Source: Muricea muricata (taxonomy: Eukaryota > Cnidaria > Anthozoa > Malacalcyonacea > Plexauridae). From it: DNA of 64,000 nucleotides. A program made the position numbers and the translations under genes. A model generated the notes under the pieces. The model had not been told where the DNA came from, did not search any database, and saw only the letters and a program-made list of their open reading frames with translations. The DNA lies in contig OY979719.1 in the NCBI GenBank assembly GCA_963855995.1, positions 1,612,001 through 1,676,000 on the forward strand, in the 5' to 3' direction. Shown here piece by piece: positions 54,497 to 64,000 of this stretch (position 1 is its first letter; each line of letters begins with the position of its first letter).

Positions 54497-54635
54497 GAAA
54501 CGTCGAATTGTATTTATATCATTTTCGGTAGTGAAAGAAGCTATATTATAATTGATAAATTTAGTTTCATAATTTGAGGCATGCAATCATAGTGGTTAGC
54601 TAGGCGGAACTGACCGATGATAATTCGACGTTTCT
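54497..54635. repeat. Inverted pair of GAAACGTCGAATT motifs
   Basis: GAAACGTCGAATT occurs at 54497-54509 on the plus strand, and AGAAACGTCGAATT occurs on the minus strand at 54622-54635. The plus copy is flanked by an imperfect palindrome of GATATAAATA. GAAAC-GTCGA is reminiscent of the hammerhead ribozyme GAAA core and following stem in retroelement-borne ribozymes, but the CUGAUGA half of the core is missing. Confidence 0.35.
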
Positions 54636-55437
54636 AGGGACGAGTGGGCATTCAGCCAACACGACATTGCAAAATATATACGTCAATCACCTTGTTGTAA
54701 ACAAATCTTTAATTTACACTCTTCATTGTTTGCTCATTAAAAACTTTAGGCCTATTTATAACAAGGCTGGCGTTACTTAGCACTATTTGATGGTTTATAT
54801 CTTAAAGTTAAATATGAACAAAGACTGTTTATAGTTTTCTCTAGTTTTAGATCAGAACATAACAAGCCCGCAGTACAAGCAACGCTTGCCGCATGGAAAG
54901 CCATGATTTTTGCTCAAATCAGCACTCGCCTACAGTACGCTTTTAAGCGAAATTCTTCGAAGAAAACACAGAGGCCGATTTTACATGTATTCATATATAA
55001 CTGCACTTTGTAAAACTCTCAGTTTAATTGAGAAGGCACTTTATATAATCACGGGTTACCATGGCAGGAATGAATTGAGTCAACAGCAGACTGCGTGACT
55101 AGGGACTTTTTGAAAAACAGTTTATACTTTTCTACAATAAATTAATACTTGGAACCACTAGGCACTAGGTCATATAAATCTGACCAGAATAACTCAAGCA
55201 GTACCTATTTTTGAGTTCATGCACTTACACGTGGAGTAAGCTTTTAAACAAGACAGTGCGTGCATTGTATACGATGGCGTGCGACTCGAAATTCTTGTGG
55301 ACACTTTTAAAACAGAGTTCCTAAAAATATAAACATCTTCAGGGCAAATGCCAGAATGTCAGTGCATTATGAGGTTAAAAACGTTACTCCGGATTTGTAT
55401 ACTTCCCTAAGGCTAAGAATCTAACTTCATCGACATA

Positions 55438-55475
55438 TCTGGCGCCATAAGCCAGAAACGTCGAAGCCCTCGACG
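55438..55475 (+). other. Double hairpin resembling hammerhead stems II and III
   Basis: TCTGGC and GCCAGA pair around a seven-base loop (55438-55456). GAAA follows in the joint, and then CGTCGA pairs with TCGACG (55459-55475). This is the order stem II, GAAA, stem III of a hammerhead ribozyme. The CUGAUGA box expected before stem II reads differently (GACATAT), and the base after stem III is A rather than U. It would therefore be a dead relic if related at all. Confidence 0.35.
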
Positions 55476-55892
55476 ATTGAATTTTTATTAATGCTAGACT
55501 AAACGAATCTCAAAAAGTACTTAGAACCTTGAAGACTATATACCTATTGCGTTTTAAGTCTGGTTTCGTTTAGTCGGAACTTTCGTGACTATGTCAAGTA
55601 TGATAAGCGGATCGATATGCATTTAATATGAACAATTTGAGTGCAACTCGCAAAAGAAAAAACAGATTAAGACTATGATCACATCGTTAAGTTCAAGATG
55701 ACAGCAATTGGGAATGTATGGTCTGCTCCCAATTGGTATAAGGGGCAGACACATGAACTAAACTCTTGCTTAACGCTACAGCCCCTCAAATAGTTGCCCT
55801 GTTTATCAGTACTCTAGTGAAATAAAGGTTGCTACACGAACATACTACACCAGACTAAACAGGAAAAATTGCTGATTGGCGCGGCCACCGTG

Positions 55893-55965
55893 GGATTTGA
55901 ACCTGCGACCTCTCGAGTTTATCGCAAGTCCTAATTGTTATCCGTTTATCTAACAGACGCGAATG
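55893..55965 (-). repeat. tRNA-derived SINE head or tRNA pseudogene (minus strand)
   Basis: On the minus strand, GTTAGATAAACGGATAACA carries an A-box-like motif and GCAGGTTCAAATCCCAC holds a perfect B box (55893-55903). GGTGGCCGCGCC follows. The order and spacing resemble a tRNA of the Arg type, but the T stem and acceptor stem do not pair fully. Most likely a SINE head or decayed tRNA copy. Confidence 0.55.
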
Positions 55966-56349
55966 TAACGATTTGGCTTAATTTTCTAATTTACGTTTCA
56001 CATCTGCACTGTGGAGAAAATGTGAAACATTCCGTAAGGAAGGGACCAACGTCTGTCATCTTTCCACAAAATTATATTCTCATTTGATATTCACCATGCA
56101 ATCATACAAGGAACTTAAAATTACATTTCCTAAGCCCTAAAGTACGTTCGTTGAACAGCCAACATGTAAATTAACCTTCTCAAACTCATCAATTAACTCA
56201 TGAAGTAAATACAAAGAAAAAATCAATAACGCGGAGGACGTTTAGAGATCGGAAGAAGAAATTACATAGACTATAGGCTAGCTTTGTTCTTGATTTTCTC
56301 GCAAAGTACTGATTCGTTTGGGAAGTAATAGCTGAAACACCAGTAGTTA

Positions 56350-56651
56350 CAGCCGTGGCAATTGAAGTGTTCCTAAAATATTGTATCAATTCATTTGCCA
56401 ACATGAACGAATTCATTTGATAAAACATTTGAAAATTTTACAATTTCCTAAATAATTGATCAACTTCCTGTTGAATGCTCCAATCACCATTGGCTTTGGC
56501 ACAAGCGGCCAATCACAACGAAGCAGGAAGTGACCAGAGATGGTCAGATTTGTGAAGTTTGTAAACAGTTCCACCAACTGTCAAATCAATTTGTTCTAGT
56601 GAGCAGATGAATAGGTGCAATATTTTAGGAACACTTCAATTGCCACGGCTG
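56350..56651. mobile_element. TA-flanked MITE with perfect 34-bp inverted termini
   Basis: A 302-bp element. Its 34-bp terminal inverted repeats (56350-56383 and 56618-56651) are identical and begin CAGCCGTGGCAATTGAAGTG. A TA dinucleotide flanks each end (56348-56349 and 56652-56653), as expected for Tc1/mariner target duplication. No transposase is encoded. The duplicated peptide QYFRNTSIATAV read on opposite strands here is only the inverted repeat in translation. Perfect termini suggest recent activity of the family. Confidence 0.88.
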
Positions 56652-57120
56652 TAAATCTGTGTCTGCATGTGTGCAATATAACAAAAAAAGTACTGTTTAT
56701 ATTACGAAATATTACGCCCACCATGAAGATACTTATCGATACACCTGGATTAAGTTGTAATTATTCCCTTATCTCGGAGACACCCTCACTTCTTTATCTG
56801 ATAAAAACCTGACAAATCAGTAATTATAGTCTGCGCTCGAGTCTTTTTTTCCCAGCGCTGGCTGACATTGCCAATTTTCGATTCCAATTCTTAGACATGC
56901 TGTATCTCTGAAGAGGAAGTCGGTCTTGTAAGTGAGTGTGTTTAATTAGTCTCGTGAGAATGGAAAGTAATTTAATTTAATTTCTAGACAAAATTCGAGT
57001 GTTTTAAAGGTTAAATTCCAAATAAATGGTTATGGGAAAACGAAATCTAAAGGAATTTACAGTTATGTTTCAGACAGATCTTAGAAAGACGAGTGTTCTG
57101 AAATTCCTATGAGTTTTGCC

Positions 57121-57180
57121 CAAAGGATAGGGTCGCTACAACAGCATATGAGTTTTACGTAGCCCACCCTGGCGCAAGAT
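57121..57180. repeat. Second, short copy of the dispersed repeat seen at 2215
   Basis: GGGTCGCTACAACAGCATATG, then TTTTACGTAGCCCACCCTGG, corresponds block by block to GGGTGACTACAACAGTATATG and ACCCACCCTG in the copy near 2250-2310. The remainder of the unit is not recognisable here. Confidence 0.5.
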
Positions 57181-57856
57181 TATACGCGCGGGGTTGCAGA
57201 AGCTGCGGATATGCGGGTACCAGACGTGATAAAATTTGGGGAACGGCTATATAAAACTAAATTTTAACTCGTTTTGTAGTTAACATCAGAATAACTATCT
57301 ACTGATTGGTTTATCTTCTTATATACTATAATACACTTAAATACGTGGATCAACGTGCGATTTTACCACACCATTCTTCAAGATTTTGTAATTCCACGTG
57401 GGATTTTGAATTTAAACAATGGTATATTTTGCTAAATCGCGTTAAAAACATAGAAAACTCTCAGGAGGTATATAATCTCTTATAAGAGTGGGAAACAAGA
57501 GACCAATGCAGTTGCATGGGCTGTAAATGCTTTCTTGTAGGTCGGTCAAGTAGATTAAGCCAAAGCCTTTTCGAGGTGTCCTGATTGACTTGTTTTTTTT
57601 CCAACAAGTTATAACAACATAAACAAGGTAACACGTATAACGTCAACTGATAATCAAGACTTTATGAATATAATCTACTTTTCCAACGCACATAAATGTG
57701 CTTCATGCCTTTCATGATCAAGACATCAGTTGTAATACTATTCTAAAAAAATTTCTTAGTAAATTTGACAGTGACAGGCCGAGTACGTAGATGACAATAT
57801 GTCCTCATTGTAGGTCTGTTGGAAATTCTTGTTGTTAAAATTAGTGTAGCCTATCG

Positions 57857-57998
57857 GGTAATGTTGCGGGAAACAACTTTCGGCTTTGGCTTAAAAAAAA
57901 AATTTGTCTCATTTATTACCTGTCTAAAGCATCTTGCTAGCCCTCTTAATTTACTAGGACCTTTTTTTGGCAATGGGGTTGTTTCCTGCAACATTACC
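57857..57998. repeat. Inverted repeat, 21-bp arms
   Basis: GGTAATGTTGCGGGAAACAAC (57857-57877) and its reverse complement (57978-57998) differ at one position, separated by 100 bases. It could be a small MITE-like or foldback unit, or the stem of a transcript hairpin. No target duplication is evident. Confidence 0.7.
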
Positions 57999-60900
57999 TT
58001 CAATGTTTATAGTCAATTGTTAGTCAATTAGTATTTGTTCTAATTTGTGTAAGGGGTTTGACCAGTTGGAACTTCGTGTCCGTTCGCTGACCCTTATCAT
58101 TCTCACTTTTCTGTTCTGTTTTGATCTATAGCGTAAGGTCTCGTTCTTTGTGTTGTAAATTAGTGAGTTTGATAAAAGCATCTTCTATTCTATTCTATAA
58201 TAGTGGCTGCCTTAGAAATCCTACCACTGCATGGATCAGGTTGAGCTGCAAAGATTAGCACTCCACATGACTTTTGACACCCGTCCAAAACGCTGCAAGT
58301 AACGCTACCAAGTATTTTCATAAAATATAGAACTATTACAAGTACTTTCATGAAATTTCTGAAGACAACTTAATTGAATGAAAATGCTTCCTTCGATCGG
58401 AGCTACTGTAAGTTTCAAGAAAGAAAACCAAGTACAAATATAAAAAAACGGCGCCTCAGTTTAACTGTGCGGACGTTGTTTGAAAAAACATGTCGGCTTG
58501 TAAGCTTTACCTAAGCTCCAGTAAGCCTTATCTAAGCTCCACTAAACTAATAGAGATTTGTTTTGTTTAAAAAGAAAATTATATAGAGCATGTATAGGAA
58601 CAACATAAGATTTGTTTTTCAAAATGACTACCATAAGATCTATCGCAAAAATTCTAAGAATGAGCATGCGTTTTCAGATAAGTTCTGATATGGTTACCTA
58701 TGCATGCAAAGATTTGATACTCACAATTGTATAGTTGTCCAATATAGAAAAGAAATCTCTTATATGCATAGTTGTTTTCGTTTTAAAAGATTACCCATGT
58801 CCAAAATTAAAATTCTAACTATGAATAAGCGTGCACTGCAAATGTTTCTTTAGAAATGGTAAGGTCGAACCATGCACACATAATATACCATCAGAAATAG
58901 TCATATTAGAGGTTTAATCCATTAAGATCTCATGCATGCCACTTCAAGTCAGCATTTTTTGAATGCCGCTAAAAGCGCCAACGTCTATTAAAGGAATGCC
59001 ACAATAGCCCTCAGAAAAACATTGTTGTGTGCATAAATATGCTAAAATTACTTTATGAAATTTCCTGTTCTCCTTAAAACTTGCCTATAACTTGCATGGC
59101 ATTTCGACCAAAAACAATTACAAAGCTTTACATTAAACTCTTGTAACACAGTATAGCAAATAAACAGTAGGGCCAGTCAGCAGTGCAACATGTCCCCCTA
59201 TTTTTATGCAATTGACTGAATAATGGCCATGGGCGGATCCAGTGCATGTTAGGCAAGTTAGGCGCCTGCCTAAGGTATAAAATCTCTGGCATTCTTGAAT
59301 TACTAATAATGAGGTGTAGTTTTACTGTAAAGTTATAATACGAGTCAACGTTGATAAATTCATTGATTTAATCCGTTATTATATTGCTCGGAACAGAACA
59401 CGAACGTTCGCATTTCATATACAGTAAGTTCACTGTCTCGATCACAAAGAAATTTGCCTGATTTGACCCGAGCGGAACAGCCAGTTCAACGTTTCTATTA
59501 GCCAGAAAATGCAATTGACTGGCCAGAACCTGCATAATGAAGATGCGTAATGCGACATGCGTGGAGAGACAAACTTCAAAGATTCCGACTCGAGTGACTC
59601 GATCTTCTGTTTCTATTCTGTGCTTGCACTTTACACTAGCTGTGAATGCTACAGCGCACGTCCATACCACACAGAGGTCGAAAAAATAATTGAAGAAAAA
59701 ACATAGGATTTCAACAGGAAAGCCGGAAGCACTTGTATTTTTTCAAAAAAAATTAGTGGGTTTGTCACAGAATTTTTCAAATACGTTCGCATGCATTTTT
59801 TAAAACTAACAACCGGGTTCATTCGGAGAAGATTAAACTGGCAAGGAATAAAAGATTTAAAAAAATATCCAAAATTATACTTCGAATGGCCTTCTACGGC
59901 CTTGACTTTTGCCACGATTCGCAGTAAGATTTTTTGTGTAAAAGAGTAACAGGTAAAGCATGAGCAGCCGATTTGCATCTGATTTATAAACATGACTCAA
60001 AGTACTTGTGAAATGACAGAAATGTCCAGATGAAAACGTTCGTAGTCTTTCATTAGAAATGATCAATGATACTTGGATAAAAAATCAAACTTAAAGTTTA
60101 TGTAAATCAGAGCAAAATGTTTATCCGATTGGTCAATACAAATCACAAGTATTGATTAAATATGATTTCTTCAGCGTTTTCTTCAGGAATTATTAATGAT
60201 TTGCACAACGCGAATTTTGTGAGTGTAACAGTTCTTCTATACTTGCTCCAAGAATCATACTGGTCAGTATCGTAGCCAGCCCGACGATATAGTCCTGCTA
60301 TGAAAATATTTCCGTTTTCATTGACTGTGAAAACAATCAATTCCGATTAAGGCAAGCCGAGGCCGGGGGTTTGAAGGAAAATACTCCATGAAATGCGAGA
60401 CTTGCATCATAGTCAATCCACACATGGTCTGGAAACGAGGAACTTCAAAGCGTTTATAATGAGCTACGATATTGATTTCACCGCACAAATCTCTTGAAAT
60501 TTTGCCTATTAATATTTCATTAGTATGGTTGAGTGCTTCGGCAGGGCAACGCTATTGGACGATTGCTTTATCATACCAAAAATTCACTGTCTTCGCCGTG
60601 CACAAGTCTGCATAAACACCAACAAAAAGATAGAACAAAGACGTTGGCTGAGTCTCCGGACCATATCTAGATTGATTTTGCTTGCATCAAAATGCATTCT
60701 TCCCATCACCCCCTCGCGCTTAGTTCGCACACCTGAATACTTCATATAACTGACATAAGCCTTAATGTAACAAACGCCTGGCTACAAGCAGCTGCAAAGG
60801 AATGCCAATCACAATAACGTCCAAGGTAACTACTGACGACACAGAAGGTTTGTCAACAAAAATTTTTAATATTCCAGTATAATTCTATATTCATACTAAT

Positions 60901-61432
60901 CCCTAGGATATCCTGCAGGGTATTAAGATGACGCACTTATAATAGTAATATTTAATCAACATTATACACCAATGATATATTTGTTACAGCGCACCAACAA
61001 ATAACACAATTTTAGAGTTAACATGGATAATATCTAAACCAATTCTATACTGTAGTTAACCTGAATAATTTATAATCTCTTGCAACAGGGGTAACATCGC
61101 TATATAACACATAATTTTAATCACAGAAAACTATGGAATTATATGAACCGAAACAGCCATTAATTCTTTCTAAAGCGTACCTATTTGATATTGAACAGCG
61201 AACTATTCAATTCCCGATGAGTAGTAATCAATACTTGTAGCAAACCAAAGCAGCAAATTACATTCTTTTCTAGCGAAATACACTCTTTTAAAGTCAAACT
61301 ATTTCTCGATGCAAGTGCTTGATAACGCAAATTACAAGAGCATATTATATAACTGGTGTGTTCTATCGTTTCTATAAGGATAGCTATACAAAGTTTAACA
61401 AATTCCCACTGCTATTCGTTACACGAAATGGT
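57999..61432. other. No supported gene
   Basis: Includes a 21-bp two-copy tandem repeat (58500-58541; GTAAGCnTTAnCTAAGCTCCA) and a TTCTATTCTATTCTAT tail-like run near 58182-58197 that may end a retroelement. A GGGCGGATCCAG motif at 59231-59242 resembles a hAT terminus but has no partner. Open frames at 59.4-60.3 kb on the minus strand show no domain. The right end should contain the 3' UTR of the LDLa-domain gene. Confidence 0.4.
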
Positions 61433-62221
61433 TTATAGAAATGCAATGTTTATGGTAATGATGAGAAATATCAGAATCATTGACGCAAACAGGGAGCATG
61501 ACGACGAAACATCATAGCAACATACAAGGGAACAATTTCGTAACTGTGCATCAATGTACCGGGAAAACTCAAGATCGTCATCCTGACGTTTAATTCGTGA
61601 AGCAGGAGGTTGATTGCAAGAGCCGTGAATAAGTATGTAAGACAAAGCATCTGCAAAATGCTGGCAGTTATTGTCAAGGAGATTGTACTTTTCATCCTTC
61701 CACATTTCTACGACCTTGTTTGCATCCTCCTGAGTACAGTAACTACGACCAATTTGCTCAATTCCCCTGTCATTTAAGTCCTTGCCATTTCTATATTTAT
61801 ATATCGGATCAGCAATATCGAGCACTTGCACTTGATAGGACTTCCCATACTCGTAGGTAAATCCGCGAAATGTGACAAATTGATGTTCCAGTATGGTAAC
61901 GATGTCATCAATTAGATCGAATCCAGGCAGCTTTGCATGACCAAATAACACAGCATATTCTCCAAGATTCGACGTTTCCGAACAATCTTCTTCTTTCATT
62001 GTAAGCGGGTTGATGCAAATATTGTTTCCATTGCAGCGTTGGCTTCGTGGTTTACAATGTCCATCCTGTCGACAGTAGAAGCTGTCCGTGCCACAAGTTT
62101 GTGGAGCAGGTCCTGGAGCAGTCGAGTCCGAACTAGAACTACGCTTCACAACTGTATGACATTTAGTGCCCACAATTCCGATAAAAATGAAAAGACATAT
62201 TATCCATGCAGAATTATACAT
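61433..62221 (-). CDS. Secreted LDLa-domain protein with papain-fold peptidase-like (PPPDE/LRAT-like) domain and GPI-like tail
   Basis: An intronless 262-aa open frame. Residues 1-20 are a hydrophobic signal peptide. Residues 43-80 form an LDL-receptor class A module with six cysteines (43, 50, 56, 63, 69, 80). However, the usual acidic calcium-binding end (DCxDGSDE) is poorly kept, so calcium binding is uncertain. Residues about 87-200 look like a circularly permuted papain-like fold: His113 in LEHQFVTFRG, then YNLLDNNCQHFADAL with Cys186 and His188, a pattern shared by PPPDE/DeSI peptidases and LRAT-type acyltransferases. RIKR (209-212) is a furin-type site. Residues 243-262 are a hydrophobic C-terminal tail with no cytoplasmic extension, typical of a GPI-anchor signal. 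The Met at 62221 is chosen because the signal peptide starts there. Likely an extracellular or cell-surface protein; substrate unknown. The coding call is strong, the enzymatic reading is inference. Confidence 0.85.
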   Translation of the reverse strand: MYNSAWIICLFIFIGIVGTKCHTVVKRSSSSDSTAPGPAPQTCGTDSFYCRQDGHCKPRSQRCNGNNICINPLTMKEEDCSETSNLGEYAVLFGHAKLPGFDLIDDIVTILEHQFVTFRGFTYEYGKSYQVQVLDIADPIYKYRNGKDLNDRGIEQIGRSYCTQEDANKVVEMWKDEKYNLLDNNCQHFADALSYILIHGSCNQPPASRIKRQDDDLEFSRYIDAQLRNCSLVCCYDVSSSCSLFASMILIFLIITINIAFL

Positions 62222-62277
62222 GTTTCGCTTGTGTACTCAACTCTCACTCTCCCAAATACCTGGAATGATTTGTTCCA

Positions 62278-62306
62278 GTTATACTACCATGCCTTGCTAT
62301 AATTGG
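62278..62306 (-). promoter_or_regulatory. Possible CCAAT and TATA-like elements of the LDLa-domain gene
   Basis: On the minus strand, CCAAT (62302-62306) is followed about 20 bases later by TATAAC (62278-62283), about 57 bases before the ATG. The arrangement suits a short-5'-UTR promoter, but the motifs are common in AT-rich DNA. Confidence 0.25.
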
Positions 62307-62636
62307 TCAGGATAATCATTTTTAAAGCCATATATGGTATTGTTATACACAAAGTGTTTTTTTGCTTTTTGATTGGAAAATTCGTGTCACATGTCGGTGG
62401 ACAAAACGTCATATCCACTTGGTTGATATGGTAGCGAGGGCAAAATGACTACAGTTCACAGCAGGAGTTGGCTTACGTCATTTAAATAATGCAGCCAAAG
62501 AGCAGAGACTACGAACAGAGAAAGGTAGATAGGAAATTGAAATTTCTGCCTTAAAGTTTACTCTTACACCCGCAAAGAACACTGGACTGGAGTACAAAGA
62601 TAGCATCGCTGAACTTCACAATTTAATTATGAATGC

Positions 62637-62909
62637 GTGTTTCAGTATTATCCATTTTACAGGTCAATGAACTTACCACAGGATACACAGATGTGCAATT
62701 CAGGGTATTTCTTGTCTTACGTGATTGGCTTGGGTACGTCATACGCACGCTCATTTCTGGCAAGTACACACGCAAGATTTTATAAGGAATTAGATAGGGA
62801 ATGTCAAATAAACGGTGATTTTAAGAAAACTTTGCCTTGGTTCACAGAAATATATAAAAAGAAGTTGCCCTGTGGATATGATGTAATCCGTGAGGGAGGG
62901 AAATCATAG
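62637..62909 (+). CDS. Possible coding exon, unrecognised
   Basis: An open frame of about 90 codons whose second half has a protein-like composition (HARFYKELDRECQINGDFKK, then a stretch ending CGYDVIREGGKS and a stop). TTTTACAG|GTCAATG near 62653-62667 could be a splice acceptor, so the frame may be the last exon of a gene with earlier exons between 62.4 and 62.6 kb. ATGCAGCCAAAGAG with a donor-like GAAAG|GTAGAT (about 62488-62530) is one candidate, but its phase fits a different, shorter frame. It is divergent to the LDLa-domain gene. I recognise no domain. It could be chance. Confidence 0.3.
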   Translation: MFQYYPFYRSMNLPQDTQMCNSGYFLSYVIGLGTSYARSFLASTHARFYKELDRECQINGDFKKTLPWFTEIYKKKLPCGYDVIREGGKS

Positions 62910-64000
62910 AACTCTTAGGGTCGTGGTAAGGATCATCTATCATAAAGTCGTTTTATCCAAATGTCAGGAAGAAAGATGGAACATCCGATTGTAGCGACGT
63001 ATTTTTCAAACCCTGAATTTCGTTTTTTCGCTGTTGAAAAAGTTGTGGATAGCCAAATATGTATCCAATAGACCTTTCTTATAATAACGTCAAACACAGA
63101 AAACATAATCTTGGACGAAATTTGATTGGCTCAATATTTTTGACAAGCCAATTAAATTCCGTGTAACATCTCGAAGCCACATTGGGCTTCATTACGAGAA
63201 AGGATATTAAGATACATCCAGTAAAGATGAAATGTTAAATATTCGATAGTTTTATTTAGTAATTAGGAATAACAACTACAACAGTAAATTAATGTGTATT
63301 GGCCAAAAGAAAGAGCAAAAAATGAATGGAAAAGCCTTTGTGAGGCACCCTGCTTATAACCTCACTCTATATAATAATGTACTGTTTTGAATTATATTGA
63401 ATTGTGTGGCATTGTGTTTTACGTTACCATTTTATTGTATTGTATTTCTGTTGTATTCTATTGTTTTGCGTTAGTTTCATATAAAACTTAATAATGTGAA
63501 GATGCTCCTAGGCAGAACAGTTTTGCACACCAAGATCCATAAATGAATTGCACAAATAAAGTAAGAGTTCTTAAATGCTGCTCTTCTGGAAAATGGCACT
63601 TATGGAAATGAAAGGCAAGGATTCAAGGTTGTACAAGGAAAAGGAGGTAAAAATTAATAAAAAGAAAAGAGTGAGTGGGCAATATAATAAGACCAATGCA
63701 TGATCAACACTTTAAGTTTGGGATAGGGTGGGTGGAGAGTGGGTGGTGAGTGGCAAGACAATTAAGGAAAAGAAGATATTTAGGAATTATGGCCATGAAG
63801 GGTAACATAAGTTGGTATTAAATTTTGATTATCTGGGTCATCATAAGCTATCAGCTTTGCAGTTATGGTCTTAACTAAAATGAATGATTGTACTGTACAT
63901 GGTATAAAGCTTTCAAAGAGACAATAAGGCACTTGTCATTTAGCTACAGTAAAATTCAGCATTGAGTCACAAATCATAGGCCAAACTTATTCAACACATT
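62910..64000. other. No supported gene; AT-rich with ATTGT-type low complexity
   Basis: Around 63390-63470 there is a low-complexity ATTGT/TTGTATT-rich tract. An AATAAA near 63555 could serve a plus-strand transcript. Nothing else is recognisable. Confidence 0.4.

Noticed and set aside
56198..56812. Two opposite-strand frames sharing QYFRNTSIATAV
   Set aside because: The shared peptide is the 34-bp terminal inverted repeat of a MITE translated from both sides, not a duplicated gene.
59368..60340. Cluster of minus-strand frames of 63-114 codons
   Set aside because: They overlap one another in different frames and have no recognisable domain or splice context.

Overview
The window is AT-rich eukaryotic DNA, almost certainly from an animal. 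Evidence for this: a spliced two-exon BMP2/4-class TGF-beta ligand, a secreted LDL-receptor-class-A protein with a C-terminal membrane anchor, and a scatter of DNA-transposon MITEs, tRNA-related SINE heads and retroelement tails. The BMP has standard prodomain and seven-cysteine features but a divergent mature domain. With the low gene density this makes me favour a cnidarian or other early-branching or slow-compacting invertebrate. The sequence alone does not fix the taxon.

Layout. 1-11131: no convincing gene; one copy of a dispersed repeat (about 2215-2440), an 88-bp tandem duplication (8127-8290), and probably the 3' UTR of the BMP gene near its right edge. 11132-12781 (minus strand): the BMP2/4-like gene, two coding exons split by a 525-bp intron in the prodomain, 374 aa. 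12782-61432: about 49 kb with no confident protein-coding gene. It holds a CAG/CAA/GAA simple repeat (15850-15979), an internally deleted hAT-type MITE with a perfect 8-bp target duplication (36616-36818), two TA-flanked Tc1/mariner-like MITEs (39830-40036 and 56350-56651), two foldback elements with GGTTAGG-like spacers (17985-18237 and 49403-49538), tRNA-derived SINE heads (16.5, 42.9 and 55.9 kb), a likely LINE tail ending in (AAT)n (to 51166), and Penelope-like or ribozyme-like debris (53.4-55.5 kb). 61433-62221 (minus strand): an intronless 262-aa secreted protein with an LDLa module, a papain-fold peptidase-like domain with a conserved NNCQHF motif, a furin-type RIKR site and a GPI-like tail. 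62637-62909 (plus strand): a possible coding exon of unknown identity.

The two confident genes show no functional link beyond both being secreted, furin-processable products. The most likely role of the long non-coding flank upstream of the BMP gene is cis-regulation of a developmental ligand; that is inference from position only. I found no CRISPR array, operon, prokaryotic gene or clearly new multi-gene system.
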